A DNA stretch of 64,000 nt. It comes from Barnesiella viscericola DSM 18177 (GTDB lineage: Bacteria; Bacteroidota; Bacteroidia; Bacteroidales; Barnesiellaceae). The position numbers were made by a program, and so were the translations under genes. Below, piece by piece: positions 45,238 through 53,651 of this stretch. The DNA is taken from NCBI RefSeq assembly GCF_000512915.1, contig NZ_CP007034.1, positions 2,476,001 through 2,540,000 on the forward strand. Direction: 5' to 3'. Below the pieces are notes generated by a model that was given only the letters and a program-made list of their open reading frames with translations, had not been told where the DNA came from and made no database searches. Every line of letters begins with the position of its first letter. Position 1 is the first letter of the stretch.

Positions 45238-45801
45238 ATGATTAACTCGCAAGACATTAAAAACGGAACCTGTATCCGTTTGGACGGAAAGCTCTATTTC
45301 TGTGTTGAATTTCTGCATGTGAAACCGGGTAAGGGAAATACGATTATGCGTACCAAACTCAAAGATGTGGTATCGGGTCGTGTGCTTGAACGCCGCTTCA
45401 ACATCGGTGAAAAACTGGAAGACGTGCGTGTGGAGCGTCGTCCTTACCAATATTCCTACAACGAGGGCGATCACTATCATTTCCTCAACCAAGAGACTTG
45501 GGACGATATCATTATCAATAAAGAACTCATCACGGGTGTGGATTTCCTGAAAGAAGGCATGGTTGTCGAGGTGGTTTCCGATGCTTCGACCGATACCGTT
45601 CTCTTTGCCGAACTGCCGGTAAAGGTACAGCTCGAAGTTACCTACACCGAGCCGGGTCTCAAAGGCGATACGGCTACCAATACTACCAAACCGGCTACGG
45701 TCGAGACGGGTGCCACGGTGCGTGTACCTCTCTTCATCGAGACGGGCGAAATGATTGTAGTCGATACGCGCGACGGTTCCTATATCGAACGTGCCAAATA
45801 A
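45238..45801 (+). CDS. efp: translation elongation factor EF-P
   Basis: 187 residues, the full EF-P length with its three beta-barrel domains. The loop that reaches the ribosomal peptidyl-transferase centre is [11 protein letters not shown] with K32 at its tip, the residue modified in many bacteria. The C-terminal signature ([20 protein letters not shown]) is complete. EF-P rescues ribosomes stalled on proline stretches. It has its own promoter and no partner gene in the operon. Confidence 0.97.
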   Translation: MINSQDIKNGTCIRLDGKLYFCVEFLHVKPGKGNTIMRTKLKDVVSGRVLERRFNIGEKLEDVRVERRPYQYSYNEGDHYHFLNQETWDDIIINKELITGVDFLKEGMVVEVVSDASTDTVLFAELPVKVQLEVTYTEPGLKGDTATNTTKPATVETGATVRVPLFIETGEMIVVDTRDGSYIERAK

Positions 45802-46223
45802 TAAGACGGCTTTTCAATTTCCTGATATACAGCGGGACTTGTGTAAACGGGTCTCGCTCTTTTTTTGCTGCCTTGTATTTGGCTTTGTGCTTGGCCACTG
45901 TATTGAATTAGAATGTATATTGGAATAGTAAAGGTTTCTTGTCCGAGCCTTTCGCCATATTTTATTGGATACCGCATCGAGGTGCGGTATGACCGAATGT
46001 CACCCCGTGCTGCGACGTGGGGTCCAGTAGAGGCTGTAAGTCTCCTCTCGATTATGGAAACCGGAGTTTGAAAACTTTGTTTTCTGTTTGTCTTTGCACT
46101 CGCCTTTCGCTATATTTGGATAATATAGGATTCGGCTCGGCCAAGCCCAACTTGAAAACTTTGTTTTCCGTTTGTCTTTGCTTTCGCCTTTCACTATATT
46201 TGTAAAAACAGAATATTATTGTT
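45802..46223. other. intergenic region between efp and the GT2 gene
   Basis: About 420 bases. A short hairpin after efp (GCGGGACTT...GGGTCTCGC around 45830-45860) could end its transcript. The rest is simple intergenic sequence until two copies of the promoter-bearing repeat described separately (46067-46202). Short reading frames here run through the repeats and are not genes. Confidence 0.5.
46067..46202 (+). repeat. two copies of an 83-base repeat, each with a promoter
   Basis: Copy 1 (partial, 46067-46118) and copy 2 (46121-46202). Each has the dyad GAAAAC-TTT-GTTTTC, then -33 TTTG (46087-46090; 46171-46174), a 20-base spacer and -7 TATATTTG (46111-46118; 46195-46202). Copy 2 would start transcription just in front of the GT2 ATG at 46224. 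The same unit recurs at 48859-49107. Confidence 0.8.
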
Positions 46224-47219
46224 ATGCCCTATTTCTCGATTATAGTGCCGGTGTACAATCGGCCCGACGAAGTGAACGACCTTCTTAAAAGTCTGTCGCA
46301 ACAGACCAGCAAGGATTTTGAGGTTATCTTGGTAGAGGACGGTTCGACCGTGCGTTGTGCCGAGGCTGTCGAACGTTATGCCGACGCGCTGGATATACAC
46401 TATTATTACAAGGAGAACGAGGGGCGCAGCATTGCCCGCAACTATGGAATGGAGCGGGCTTCGGGTCGCTATTTCATTTTCTTCGACTCCGATTGCGTGA
46501 TTCCCGAACGCTATTTCGAGGTACTGAGCAAGGCTCTGAACCGGCATTATACCGATTGTTTCGGTGGTCCCGATGCCGCACACGACTCCTTTACCGACGT
46601 GCAGAAGGCCATCAACTACTCGATGACTTCGTTTCTCACGACGGGAGGCATTCGCGGGGGAAAGGTGCAGCTTGAGAAGTTTACGCCCCGCACCTTCAAC
46701 ATGGGATTCTCGCGCGAGGTCTATGAGCGGGTGGGAGGATTCCGCGAGATGTTCAGCGAGGACATCGACATGAGTACCCGCATTCGTCAGGCCGGATTCT
46801 CGATTGCTCTCATTCGCGACGCCTTTGTCTATCACAAGCGGCGGGTCAACCTGCGGTTGTTTCTTCGGCAGATTTACATCTTCGGCATGTCGCGCATCTC
46901 GCTCTATCTGCTCTACCCCGATACGTTGAAGCTCGTCCATTGGCTTCCCGCCTGTTTTGTGGTAGGGTCGCTGGCAATGATTATAGGCTCGTTTTTCTGG
47001 TGGCCGGCCATTTTGCCGCTGGCCCTCTATCTGTTGGCCGTTTTTGTGGTTTCGTGGTGCATGAACCGGCGACTCAAAATTGCCGTGCTGTCGGTGGCTG
47101 CCAGCGTGATACAGCTGGGAGGCTACGGCGTGGGTTTCTTGAAAGCCTTTTTCTTGAAGGTGGTGTTGGGGCGTGGCCGCGACGAGGCCGAAGAGGTGCG
47201 TTTACGTAAAGGAAAGTAA
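46224..47219 (+). CDS. family 2 glycosyltransferase, membrane-anchored
   Basis: 331 residues. The GT-A domain (about 1-220) starts YFSIIVPVYNRPDEV and has the metal-binding motif in FIFFDSDCVIP and the ED motif FSEDIDMS. Two or three membrane helices follow (about 235-310), so it acts at the inner membrane on a lipid-linked or surface glycan. Donor and acceptor are unknown. It is driven by the repeat-borne promoter upstream and is followed two bases later by radC. Confidence 0.9.
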   Translation: MPYFSIIVPVYNRPDEVNDLLKSLSQQTSKDFEVILVEDGSTVRCAEAVERYADALDIHYYYKENEGRSIARNYGMERASGRYFIFFDSDCVIPERYFEVLSKALNRHYTDCFGGPDAAHDSFTDVQKAINYSMTSFLTTGGIRGGKVQLEKFTPRTFNMGFSREVYERVGGFREMFSEDIDMSTRIRQAGFSIALIRDAFVYHKRRVNLRLFLRQIYIFGMSRISLYLLYPDTLKLVHWLPACFVVGSLAMIIGSFFWWPAILPLALYLLAVFVVSWCMNRRLKIAVLSVAASVIQLGGYGVGFLKAFFLKVVLGRGRDEAEEVRLRKGK

Positions 47220-47221
47220 CC

Positions 47222-47923
47222 ATGGAACGGAAGCGGGAGAAGTTGACCATTACCGAGTGGGCCGTCGAGGACCGTCCGCGCGAGAAGATGATGTTGCATG
47301 GCATCAGGGCGTTGAGCAATGCCGAGTTGTTGGCGATTCTTATCGGGTCGGGCAATGTCGACGAGACTGCGGTGGAGCTCTCGCAACGCATTCTCAACTC
47401 GGCGGGTAACAGCCTGAACAACCTGGGTAAATATGGAATCGACGATTTGGTGAAACCCTTCAAAGGGATAGGTGAGGCGAAGGCTATCACGATTATGGCT
47501 GCTTTGGAGATCGGTCGCCGGCGCCGGGACGAGGAGTTGCCCCGGCGTCCCGAGATAGTGGGCAGTGCCGATGTCTACAATCTTTTGCGTGGACAGATGA
47601 TTGATTTGCCTCACGAGGAGTTCTGGGTGTTGCTGCTCAACCGGGCCAATCGGGTAATCGATACGTTGCGGGTGAGTCAGGGAGGCACGTCGGCGACGGT
47701 GGTCGATGTGAAACTGGTTATGCGCTCGGCCTTGCAACAGTTGGCCTCGGCACTGATTCTGTGTCACAATCACCCGTCGAACAACCTGTCGCCAAGCACG
47801 GCCGACGATCGGGTGACCGGCAAAATCAAGTCGGCCGCAGCTCTCTTCGATATTGCGGTGCTCGATCACATTATCGTAGGTGAGGAGGGTTATTTCAGCT
47901 ATGCCGACGAAGGAAGACTATGA
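47222..47923 (+). CDS. radC: RadC/JAB-domain DNA repair family protein
   Basis: 233 residues, the usual RadC length. An N-terminal helix-hairpin-helix region (about 20-100) is followed by the JAB/MPN domain with metal-binding H182, H184 and D195 (HNHPSNNLSPSTADD). The real biochemical role of RadC is uncertain despite the name. It is the second gene after the glycosyltransferase, with a two-base gap, and is followed by a terminator. Confidence 0.95.
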   Translation: MERKREKLTITEWAVEDRPREKMMLHGIRALSNAELLAILIGSGNVDETAVELSQRILNSAGNSLNNLGKYGIDDLVKPFKGIGEAKAITIMAALEIGRRRRDEELPRRPEIVGSADVYNLLRGQMIDLPHEEFWVLLLNRANRVIDTLRVSQGGTSATVVDVKLVMRSALQQLASALILCHNHPSNNLSPSTADDRVTGKIKSAAALFDIAVLDHIIVGEEGYFSYADEGRL

Positions 47924-47960
47924 TTATTATTCCCGGAAAATGGGAAAGGGAGGAAAAGAA

Positions 47961-47992
47961 AAACCTGTTGACTCGTGACGAGCAACAGGTTT
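47961..47992. terminator. terminator between radC and the OmpH-like gene
   Basis: AAACCTGTTG pairs perfectly with CAACAGGTTT, and CTCG/CGAG closes the inner stem. It lies between convergent genes and probably works both ways. Confidence 0.85.
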
Positions 47993-48021
47993 CTGGTTTA
48001 TAAATGAAATAGGATTGTCTG

Positions 48022-48621
48022 TTATTTCTTGGCGGCATCGTAGCGCTTGTTCAGCAGCTCGACCACTTCGTTGGTAATGTCGTAGGCGGGGTTGATGTAG
48101 AGCGTGCTGGCGTTGTTGAAGATGGCCTCGTATTTTTTCTCTTGATTATACTCTTTGATAAAGGTATTGATCGAGTCGTTCATTTGCATGAGCATCTTTT
48201 GTTGCTCGAGCATGTTCTCGTTGTCGAGACGTTGGGCATACTCTTGCAGGTCGGCAGCCTTCTTTTCGAGACGTTGGTATTCCTGTTGAGCTCTTTCGGG
48301 CGAAAGGAAGGCGTTGTTTTGGTATTTGCGTTGGAAATCGTCCTGCTCTTTTTTCAACTGACGAGCTTTCTCGTTGATCGAGGCGCGGGCGTTCTCCTGT
48401 TTGTTGATCATCTTTTCGTTGAGATCTTTGGCGTAGTTGTATTTGGAGAGCAAAGAGTCTACGTTGATGTAGGCGATGGGCAATTTCCCCTCGAAAGAGG
48501 TCGTCGATGTAGCGCTGTTTGAAGATTGATTGGTCGCGTTTTGTTTATTGCCGCATTGAACCATTAAGAAAGATAAGGCAACCACAGTTACTGTTCGGAT
48601 TGCAAGGGTAAAAGTCTTCAT
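48022..48621 (-). CDS. OmpH/Skp-like periplasmic chaperone, lipoprotein
   Basis: 199 residues from the ATG at 48621, chosen because a lipoprotein signal (FLMVQC) follows; the frame is open to 48768 but the extra part is arginine/proline-rich and not signal-like. After the lipobox comes IAYINVDSLLSKYNYAKDL, the OmpH start, and then a long coiled-coil (about 75-160). Skp-type chaperones escort unfolded outer-membrane proteins across the periplasm. It lies 28 bases downstream of the small membrane protein gene. Confidence 0.85.
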   Translation of the reverse strand: MKTFTLAIRTVTVVALSFLMVQCGNKQNATNQSSNSATSTTSFEGKLPIAYINVDSLLSKYNYAKDLNEKMINKQENARASINEKARQLKKEQDDFQRKYQNNAFLSPERAQQEYQRLEKKAADLQEYAQRLDNENMLEQQKMLMQMNDSINTFIKEYNQEKKYEAIFNNASTLYINPAYDITNEVVELLNKRYDAAKK

Positions 48622-48649
48622 GTTATTTATCAGTCTAAAATTTATATCG

Positions 48650-48841
48650 TTATCTAAGTTTCTCCTTCCTCTCCTGGGCATCGGTCGAAACGGCACAGGA
48701 GATACCTTTTTTGCGCAGATACTGGTTGTCACTGATGTGCGGGCTGGGGAACCGGCCGCCCTTGACAAAGAAAACTCTCACGCCCAAAAGAGCGACTGCC
48801 AGTACAAGAAATCCTGCGGTAAAAAGTAGAATCTTCCACAT
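48650..48841 (-). CDS. small membrane protein of unknown function
   Basis: 63 residues: one N-terminal membrane helix (about 3-27) followed by a short basic tail with GGRFPSPHISDNQYLRKKG and a single cysteine (ISCAVSTD). The tail pattern is one I have seen in small Bacteroidetes membrane proteins, but I cannot name a family. It is in the same direction as, and 28 bases upstream of, the OmpH-like gene. Confidence 0.7.
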   Translation of the reverse strand: MWKILLFTAGFLVLAVALLGVRVFFVKGGRFPSPHISDNQYLRKKGISCAVSTDAQERKEKLR

Positions 48842-48858
48842 TTCACTTTCCTTTTAGA

Positions 48859-49107
48859 TTATATAGGAATCGGCTCGACTCTGTCAAAAAATGAAAATTG
48901 TGTTTTTCATTTATCCTTGCTCTCGCCTTTATCCTATTTGGATAATATAGGATTCGGCTCGGCCAATCCAAAATTGAAAACTCGGTTTCCATTTGTCTCT
49001 GCTCTTGCCTTTCCCTATATTTGGATTATATAGGATTCGGCTCGGCCAAGTCCAATTTGAAAACTTCGTTTTCCGTTTGTCTTTGCACTCGCCTTTCACT
49101 ATATTTG
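48859..49107 (+). repeat. three tandem copies of the 83-base promoter-bearing repeat
   Basis: Copies at 48859-48940, 48941-49023 and 49024-49107. Copies 2 and 3 have full promoters: TTTG (48992-48995; 49076-49079), 20-base spacer, TATATTTG (49016-49023; 49100-49107). The first copy has decayed boxes. Copy 3 carries the dyad GAAAAC-TTC-GTTTTC just before its -33 box. They point toward pepD. Confidence 0.8.
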
Positions 49108-49330
49108 TCTATCCAAACAAAGAGCCTCCGCTCGGGGCGAAACAAACCGCTTGGTTGTGTATGCCTTACGGGGTCGCTTTGCTGTGCAAAGATAGAAAAG
49201 GAAAATGTGAATTTGGTCGAAGAATGGAATTATTTTGACGACGAAATCGGTAAAATCGAGAAATTTAACATAAATTTCTTCGGATATAGAAAGTTTAGCA
49301 AAGAGCAAATTGTTACTAAAATAGAAAGAT
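49108..49330 (+). other. long leader between the repeat promoters and pepD
   Basis: About 220 bases without a convincing gene. A 106-codon frame that starts inside the repeat (49021-49341) has repeat-derived sequence in its first half and is rejected. On the minus strand a TATCTTTG box (plus CAAAGATA near 49186) could drive a leftward transcript into the repeats. Confidence 0.4.
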
Positions 49331-50788
49331 ATGGAGATTAAAGATCTGAAACCTTCGTTGATTTGGCACTATTTTGATGCCATTACCAAAGTTCCCCGTC
49401 CTTCTAAGAAAGAGGGGCGCATTCGTGAGTTCCTGTTGGCTTTTGCCCGGGAACAGAACTTGGCCGCCAAGGTCGATGCCACAGGCAATGTGGTGATTAC
49501 CAAAGAGGCCGTGCCCGGGTGCGAAGGGGCACCTACCGTTATCTTGCAGGCTCACATGGATATGGTGTGCGAGAAGAACGGCAACGTGAAACACGATTTC
49601 GAGAACGACCCCATCGATGCTTATGTCGATGGCGAGTGGGTGAAGGCTCGGGGTACGACGCTGGGTGCCGATAACGGTATCGGTATGGCGGCTGCTTTGG
49701 CGGTACTGGCCGACAAGGATCTGAAACATGGTCGTGTACAGGCCCTCTTTACCGTTGATGAGGAGACCGGTTTGACCGGAGCCTTCGGGCTCGAAGCCGG
49801 GACGATTGACGGCAAGTATCTGCTGAACCTCGATTCGGAGGACGAGGCCGAGATCTTTATCGGTTGTGCCGGTGGTATCGACACTACCTCGACTTTTACC
49901 TATCGGCAGGAGCCGCTTCCGGCCGGTAAATTCTACTTGCGTGTCGAGGTGAAGAACCTGTTGGGCGGTCACTCGGGTAGTGACATTAATTTGGGCCGTG
50001 GCAATGCCAACAAGTTGCTGGCCCGTTTCCTGTGGTTGTGCATGCAGCGTCATGAGATGCACCTGTGTGCCATCGACGGCGGTAATCTGCGCAATGCCAT
50101 ACCGCGCGAGGCGATGGCGGTGATTGCCGTGAATCCCGAGGATAAGGAGGCTATCCGTGCCGAGGTGAACCACTTTGCGGCCGATGTGGCTGCCGAGTTG
50201 AGTGGGGTAGACCCGCAAGTGACGGTCGACGTGACTACGGCCGATACGCCCGAGTTTATGATTGAGGACCGTGTGGCCCGCTCGTTGATCAGTGCACTCT
50301 ATGCTGCTCCTCACGGGGTGATGGCCATGAGTCACGATATCGAAGGGCTGGTCGAGACCTCAACCAACCTGGCTTCGGTGAAGATGACCGAGCCGGGCAA
50401 GATTGTGGTGGCCACGAGCCAACGCAGTTCGGTTGAGTCGGAGAAATACGATATTGCCTATCAGGTAGAGTGTCTCTTCCGCCTGGCCGGGGCCGAGCCT
50501 ACACACGGTGACGGTTATCCCGGTTGGAAACCCAACATGCACTCGCACATCAAAGATGTGGCTGTGGCTGCCTACGAAGAGTTGTATCAACAGACGCCGG
50601 CCATCAAGGCTATCCACGCCGGCCTCGAATGCGGTCTGTTCCTGACGAAGTATCCCCAACTCGATATGATTTCGTTCGGGCCTACCTTGCGGGGGGTACA
50701 CTCGCCCGACGAGATGATGCATATCCCGGCCGTGGAGAAGTTCTGGAATCACCTGGTACTCATCTTGGAAAAGGTGGCTGCCGAGTAA
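49331..50788 (+). CDS. pepD: aminoacyl-histidine dipeptidase (M20 family)
   Basis: 485 residues, the PepD length. Zinc-site motifs are visible: QAHMDMVCEK near 77, TTLGADNGIG near 113, DEETGLTGAF near 142, SEDEAEI near 170, and GHSGSDI near 215. It is a cytoplasmic metallo-dipeptidase that splits X-His and other dipeptides. Transcription probably begins at the third repeat promoter, which gives a leader of about 215 bases. It is followed by a strong terminator. Confidence 0.95.
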   Translation: MEIKDLKPSLIWHYFDAITKVPRPSKKEGRIREFLLAFAREQNLAAKVDATGNVVITKEAVPGCEGAPTVILQAHMDMVCEKNGNVKHDFENDPIDAYVDGEWVKARGTTLGADNGIGMAAALAVLADKDLKHGRVQALFTVDEETGLTGAFGLEAGTIDGKYLLNLDSEDEAEIFIGCAGGIDTTSTFTYRQEPLPAGKFYLRVEVKNLLGGHSGSDINLGRGNANKLLARFLWLCMQRHEMHLCAIDGGNLRNAIPREAMAVIAVNPEDKEAIRAEVNHFAADVAAELSGVDPQVTVDVTTADTPEFMIEDRVARSLISALYAAPHGVMAMSHDIEGLVETSTNLASVKMTEPGKIVVATSQRSSVESEKYDIAYQVECLFRLAGAEPTHGDGYPGWKPNMHSHIKDVAVAAYEELYQQTPAIKAIHAGLECGLFLTKYPQLDMISFGPTLRGVHSPDEMMHIPAVEKFWNHLVLILEKVAAE

Positions 50789-50855
50789 TGAAGCTATATG
50801 GCGCGGGGGGCGAGTCCCCGCACTTTTTTTATCTGCCTGTCGGTTTGGCGGGTAC

Positions 50856-50886
50856 AAAAAAAGGGAGGCGATTGCCTCCCTTTTTT
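50856..50886. terminator. terminator after pepD and DUF3332 gene
   Basis: A7-GGGAGGC, three-base loop, GCCTCCC-T6. It lies between two convergent genes and suits both. Confidence 0.92.
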
Positions 50887-50905
50887 ATAAGGTTATCTTC
50901 GGATT

Positions 50906-51463
50906 TTATTTCAAGGCCAGATTGAGATTGCTGTATTGTGCAGCCTCTTGGTAAGCCATGACACCGGCCTGAGAGAGCTCGACCACAACGTTGTTGCCGT
51001 CGACACCCGGCAGTTGTACATGGTTCTCGTCGATGAAGGTCATGAATTTGGTGGTCTCACCGTTGGCCGATACCGACCAGGAGTTGTCGTTGCTGTCGAA
51101 TACGAAGCCGATCGTTGAATTGTCGGCTGTATTGGTAATCGTGTACCCGTCTTTGTCGGTCTTTACCAGATAGATGTCGCCATTTTCGCCTTTTACCTCT
51201 TTGGTCGACGATTTGGCTATGATGTTTTCGCCGCTCCAGAATTCGATGGAGTTGAGAATGATGGCGTCGGCAGCGACGGTCAACTCATACACGGGAATGA
51301 TATGGAATGCGATAAATACAAGTTCGTTGACAAATTTGTTGCTGATATTTTCGTTCCAGCTGAGAACCTTGTTGGTCAGTTTGAAAGATCCGATACAAGA
51401 TGAGAAGCAGAGCGTTGCTGCTAAGGTGATGGCCAGAGCCATGGTCAGTTTGTTCTTTTTCAT
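50906..51463 (-). CDS. DUF3332 family lipoprotein
   Basis: 185 residues with a lipobox (CFSSC23) followed by IGSFKLTNKVLSWNENISN, the DUF3332 start. A hydrophobic stretch near residues 47-70 and a beta-rich second half follow. The function is unknown. It is a single gene with its own -7 box at 51579-51586 and a terminator after it. Confidence 0.9.
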   Translation of the reverse strand: MKKNKLTMALAITLAATLCFSSCIGSFKLTNKVLSWNENISNKFVNELVFIAFHIIPVYELTVAADAIILNSIEFWSGENIIAKSSTKEVKGENGDIYLVKTDKDGYTITNTADNSTIGFVFDSNDNSWSVSANGETTKFMTFIDENHVQLPGVDGNNVVVELSQAGVMAYQEAAQYSNLNLALK

Positions 51464-51578
51464 CGTTTTAAATTTTTAGTTAGAATTATAGTCGTGTATA
51501 AGTTTAGCTGGTTGAAAAAGAGGACAGCATGGCGGCCAAACAGGGACATGCGGTCCGGCGATTGATTATACTTCTACA

Positions 51579-51586
51579 CAAAGATA
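51579..51586 (-). promoter_or_regulatory. -7 box for the DUF3332 gene
   Basis: Minus strand reads TATCTTTG. It lies 116 bases upstream of the gene start, just past the 3' end of the MltF-like gene. No -33 box is evident. Confidence 0.5.
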
Positions 51587-51609
51587 AAACTTTTTGCGTA
51601 AAATAGTTT

Positions 51610-53004
51610 TTATAAAGGGATTTTTTCTTGATATATTTTGTAGTAGCGCAGCACTTCGTGTACGTAGGCTACGGTCTGGCGTCCCTTGAAATAGCCGAAT
51701 TTGCACACCTCGTCGTTGAAATACTCGGGGTTGCTTTTCAACAAGATGTATTCGCTCACGTTGTCGTCCCACACATAGGGATTCTTGCCATATTTTTCGG
51801 CCAGGGCCATGGCGTCGAGCACGTGACCCAGCCCGGCGTTGTAGGCGGCCAGGATAAATTTGAGCCGCTCGCTCTTGTCCTGTATGGCCGAGAGGCTTTT
51901 GTTGAGCGACTGGATACTTTTGACGGCGGCGCTGAGGTTCTTCTCGGGGTTGGTCACCTCCTGAGGCGATACCCCGAAAGCCTGAGCCGTGCGGGGCATC
52001 AGCTGCATGAGGCCCCGGGCGCCGGCCCACGATACGGCCAGAGTGTCGAAGTGCGACTCGTTGTAGGCTTGGGCGGCGAGAATGCGCCAGTCCCAGTCGA
52101 TTTCTCGGGCATATTTCTTGAACAGGTGGTCGTAGATGGAGATCTGTCCTTTCGACACCGACAATACGGCCGAGGTGGGGAACGACTTGCTCAGCTCGAA
52201 ATAGCGGCGTGAGATGCTGCGGTAGGAGTCGGACTTCTGGTTCTCCTTGACCCATTGGTCGACGGCGTGGGCCAGGGCGGGCGAGCTCTTCCTCACGGCC
52301 CAGGAGGCCCGTTGGGGGAAGCTCACTTGCAGGTGAATGTCGATGTTGTTGTAGTAGGTGCGGTTCAACTGGGCCAGGTTGTTGTCGGCCAGGGTGTAGG
52401 GAATCTCGCCGGTCGATACCATCTCGATGAGCTCTTCGGTGACGACGGAGTCCTTGTCGATGTGGTGTATGCGTATACCGCCGCCCAGCTCGTTGTTGAG
52501 GTTGTTGATGCGCTCTTCGTATTTCGAACCGGCCTCGACGTAGATGTCTTTCCCGATGAGGTCGACCACGTCGTTCACCATTTCGCTCTTGCGCATGCGG
52601 GGCTGGATAAGCACCTGGTGGGTGATGTTCTCGGCGCCGCAGTAGAGCCACTCGTTCTTGGCATCGCCGATGATGGGCAGTTCGTAGGCGATAATGTCGC
52701 CCTCGCCCCGTTCCAGCATCTCGGTGAGGTGCTTGATGTTGTCGGCGACGATGACGGTTGTTTTCAGGTTGTAGTGGTCGGCAAACTGTTTGATGCGTTC
52801 GTATTCATAACCCATCTCTTCACCCCGGTAGAGGAAGTAGGAGGTCGAGCTGTACAGGGTGAGGACCCGCAGTTCACCCCGCTCGCAGATGGAGTCGAAA
52901 TCGTTGGGCACATCTTCTGAGGTGTGCTGTTTGTTCCCTCCGCAGGCGGTGACAAGCAGGAGGGTGAGGAGCGTGTATATCCAGCGGGACAGGGTCCTCG
53001 GCAT
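51610..53004 (-). CDS. MltF-like membrane-bound lytic transglycosylase
   Basis: 464 residues with a lipobox (VTAC21). A solute-binding (SBP_bac_3) domain spans about 40-265, and an SLT lysozyme-like domain about 285-440 with catalytic E316 in AYNESHFD and the motif GARGLMQLMPRTA. MltF cleaves peptidoglycan to 1,6-anhydro muropeptides and is regulated through its N-terminal domain. It starts three bases after udk and is the last gene of the purM-udk transcript. Confidence 0.92.
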   Translation of the reverse strand: MPRTLSRWIYTLLTLLLVTACGGNKQHTSEDVPNDFDSICERGELRVLTLYSSTSYFLYRGEEMGYEYERIKQFADHYNLKTTVIVADNIKHLTEMLERGEGDIIAYELPIIGDAKNEWLYCGAENITHQVLIQPRMRKSEMVNDVVDLIGKDIYVEAGSKYEERINNLNNELGGGIRIHHIDKDSVVTEELIEMVSTGEIPYTLADNNLAQLNRTYYNNIDIHLQVSFPQRASWAVRKSSPALAHAVDQWVKENQKSDSYRSISRRYFELSKSFPTSAVLSVSKGQISIYDHLFKKYAREIDWDWRILAAQAYNESHFDTLAVSWAGARGLMQLMPRTAQAFGVSPQEVTNPEKNLSAAVKSIQSLNKSLSAIQDKSERLKFILAAYNAGLGHVLDAMALAEKYGKNPYVWDDNVSEYILLKSNPEYFNDEVCKFGYFKGRQTVAYVHEVLRYYKIYQEKIPL

Positions 53005-53007
53005 AGG

Positions 53008-53619
53008 CTAACCTTTGAGCTTGTGAGAGATGAAGTTGGTCATGATTTCGATGGCGACCGAGTTATGGCCTCCTTGCGGGATAATGATGTCGGCATAGCG
53101 TTTGGTCGGTTCGATGTGTTGCAGGTGCATGGGTTTGAGTACCCGCTGGTAGCGCTCGATTACCATCTCGACGGTGCGGCCCCGTTCGATGATGTCGCGT
53201 TTGATGACTCTGATAAGGCGGTCGTCGGCATCGGCGTCGACAAACACCTTCATGTCCATCATGTTGCGCAACTCTTCGTTGCAGAGAATGAGGATACCCT
53301 CGACAATGACGATGTCGCGGGGTTCGACAGTTATCGTCTCTTTCGAGCGGGTGCAGGTGAGGAACGAGTAGATGGGTTGTTCGATAGGGCGTCCCGCCTT
53401 TAACTCTTTGAGGTGTTTCACCAGCAGGTCGAAGTCGATGGCCGCCGGTTCGTCGAAGTTGATGTTCTGGCGTTCCTCTACCGGTACATTGCTGCTGTCC
53501 CAGTAATAGGAGTCTTGTGGAATAACGGCCGTTTGTCCGGGAGGCAGGCTCTCGATGATTTTTCGCACGACGGTGGTTTTACCCGACCCGGTTCCACCGG
53601 CTATTCCTATGATTAACAT
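53008..53619 (-). CDS. udk: uridine kinase
   Basis: 203 residues, the usual size. The P-loop is GGTGSGKTTVV near residues 9-19; PQDSYYWD near 35-42 and FDEPAAIDFDLL near 55-66 are typical of uridine/cytidine kinases. It phosphorylates uridine and cytidine in the pyrimidine salvage pathway. Gap to purM is 32 bases and to the MltF-like gene three bases, so the three are likely one operon. Confidence 0.95.
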   Translation of the reverse strand: MLIIGIAGGTGSGKTTVVRKIIESLPPGQTAVIPQDSYYWDSSNVPVEERQNINFDEPAAIDFDLLVKHLKELKAGRPIEQPIYSFLTCTRSKETITVEPRDIVIVEGILILCNEELRNMMDMKVFVDADADDRLIRVIKRDIIERGRTVEMVIERYQRVLKPMHLQHIEPTKRYADIIIPQGGHNSVAIEIMTNFISHKLKG

Positions 53620-53651
53620 GGCATTTTGGTTTATGTGGGTGAGACGATTCC

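Noticed and set aside
46000..46205. short frames in both directions in the efp-GT2 gap
   Set aside because: Their sequence is the 83-base repeat itself, repeated within the translation.
48859..49107. CRISPR array
   Set aside because: The units are direct copies of 82-84 bases without unique spacers and contain promoters; there are no cas genes.
49021..49341. 106-codon frame before pepD
   Set aside because: The first third is repeat sequence and the frame overlaps the pepD start; no family resemblance.
49316..50335. 339-codon minus-strand frame
   Set aside because: Antisense to pepD and without any domain pattern.
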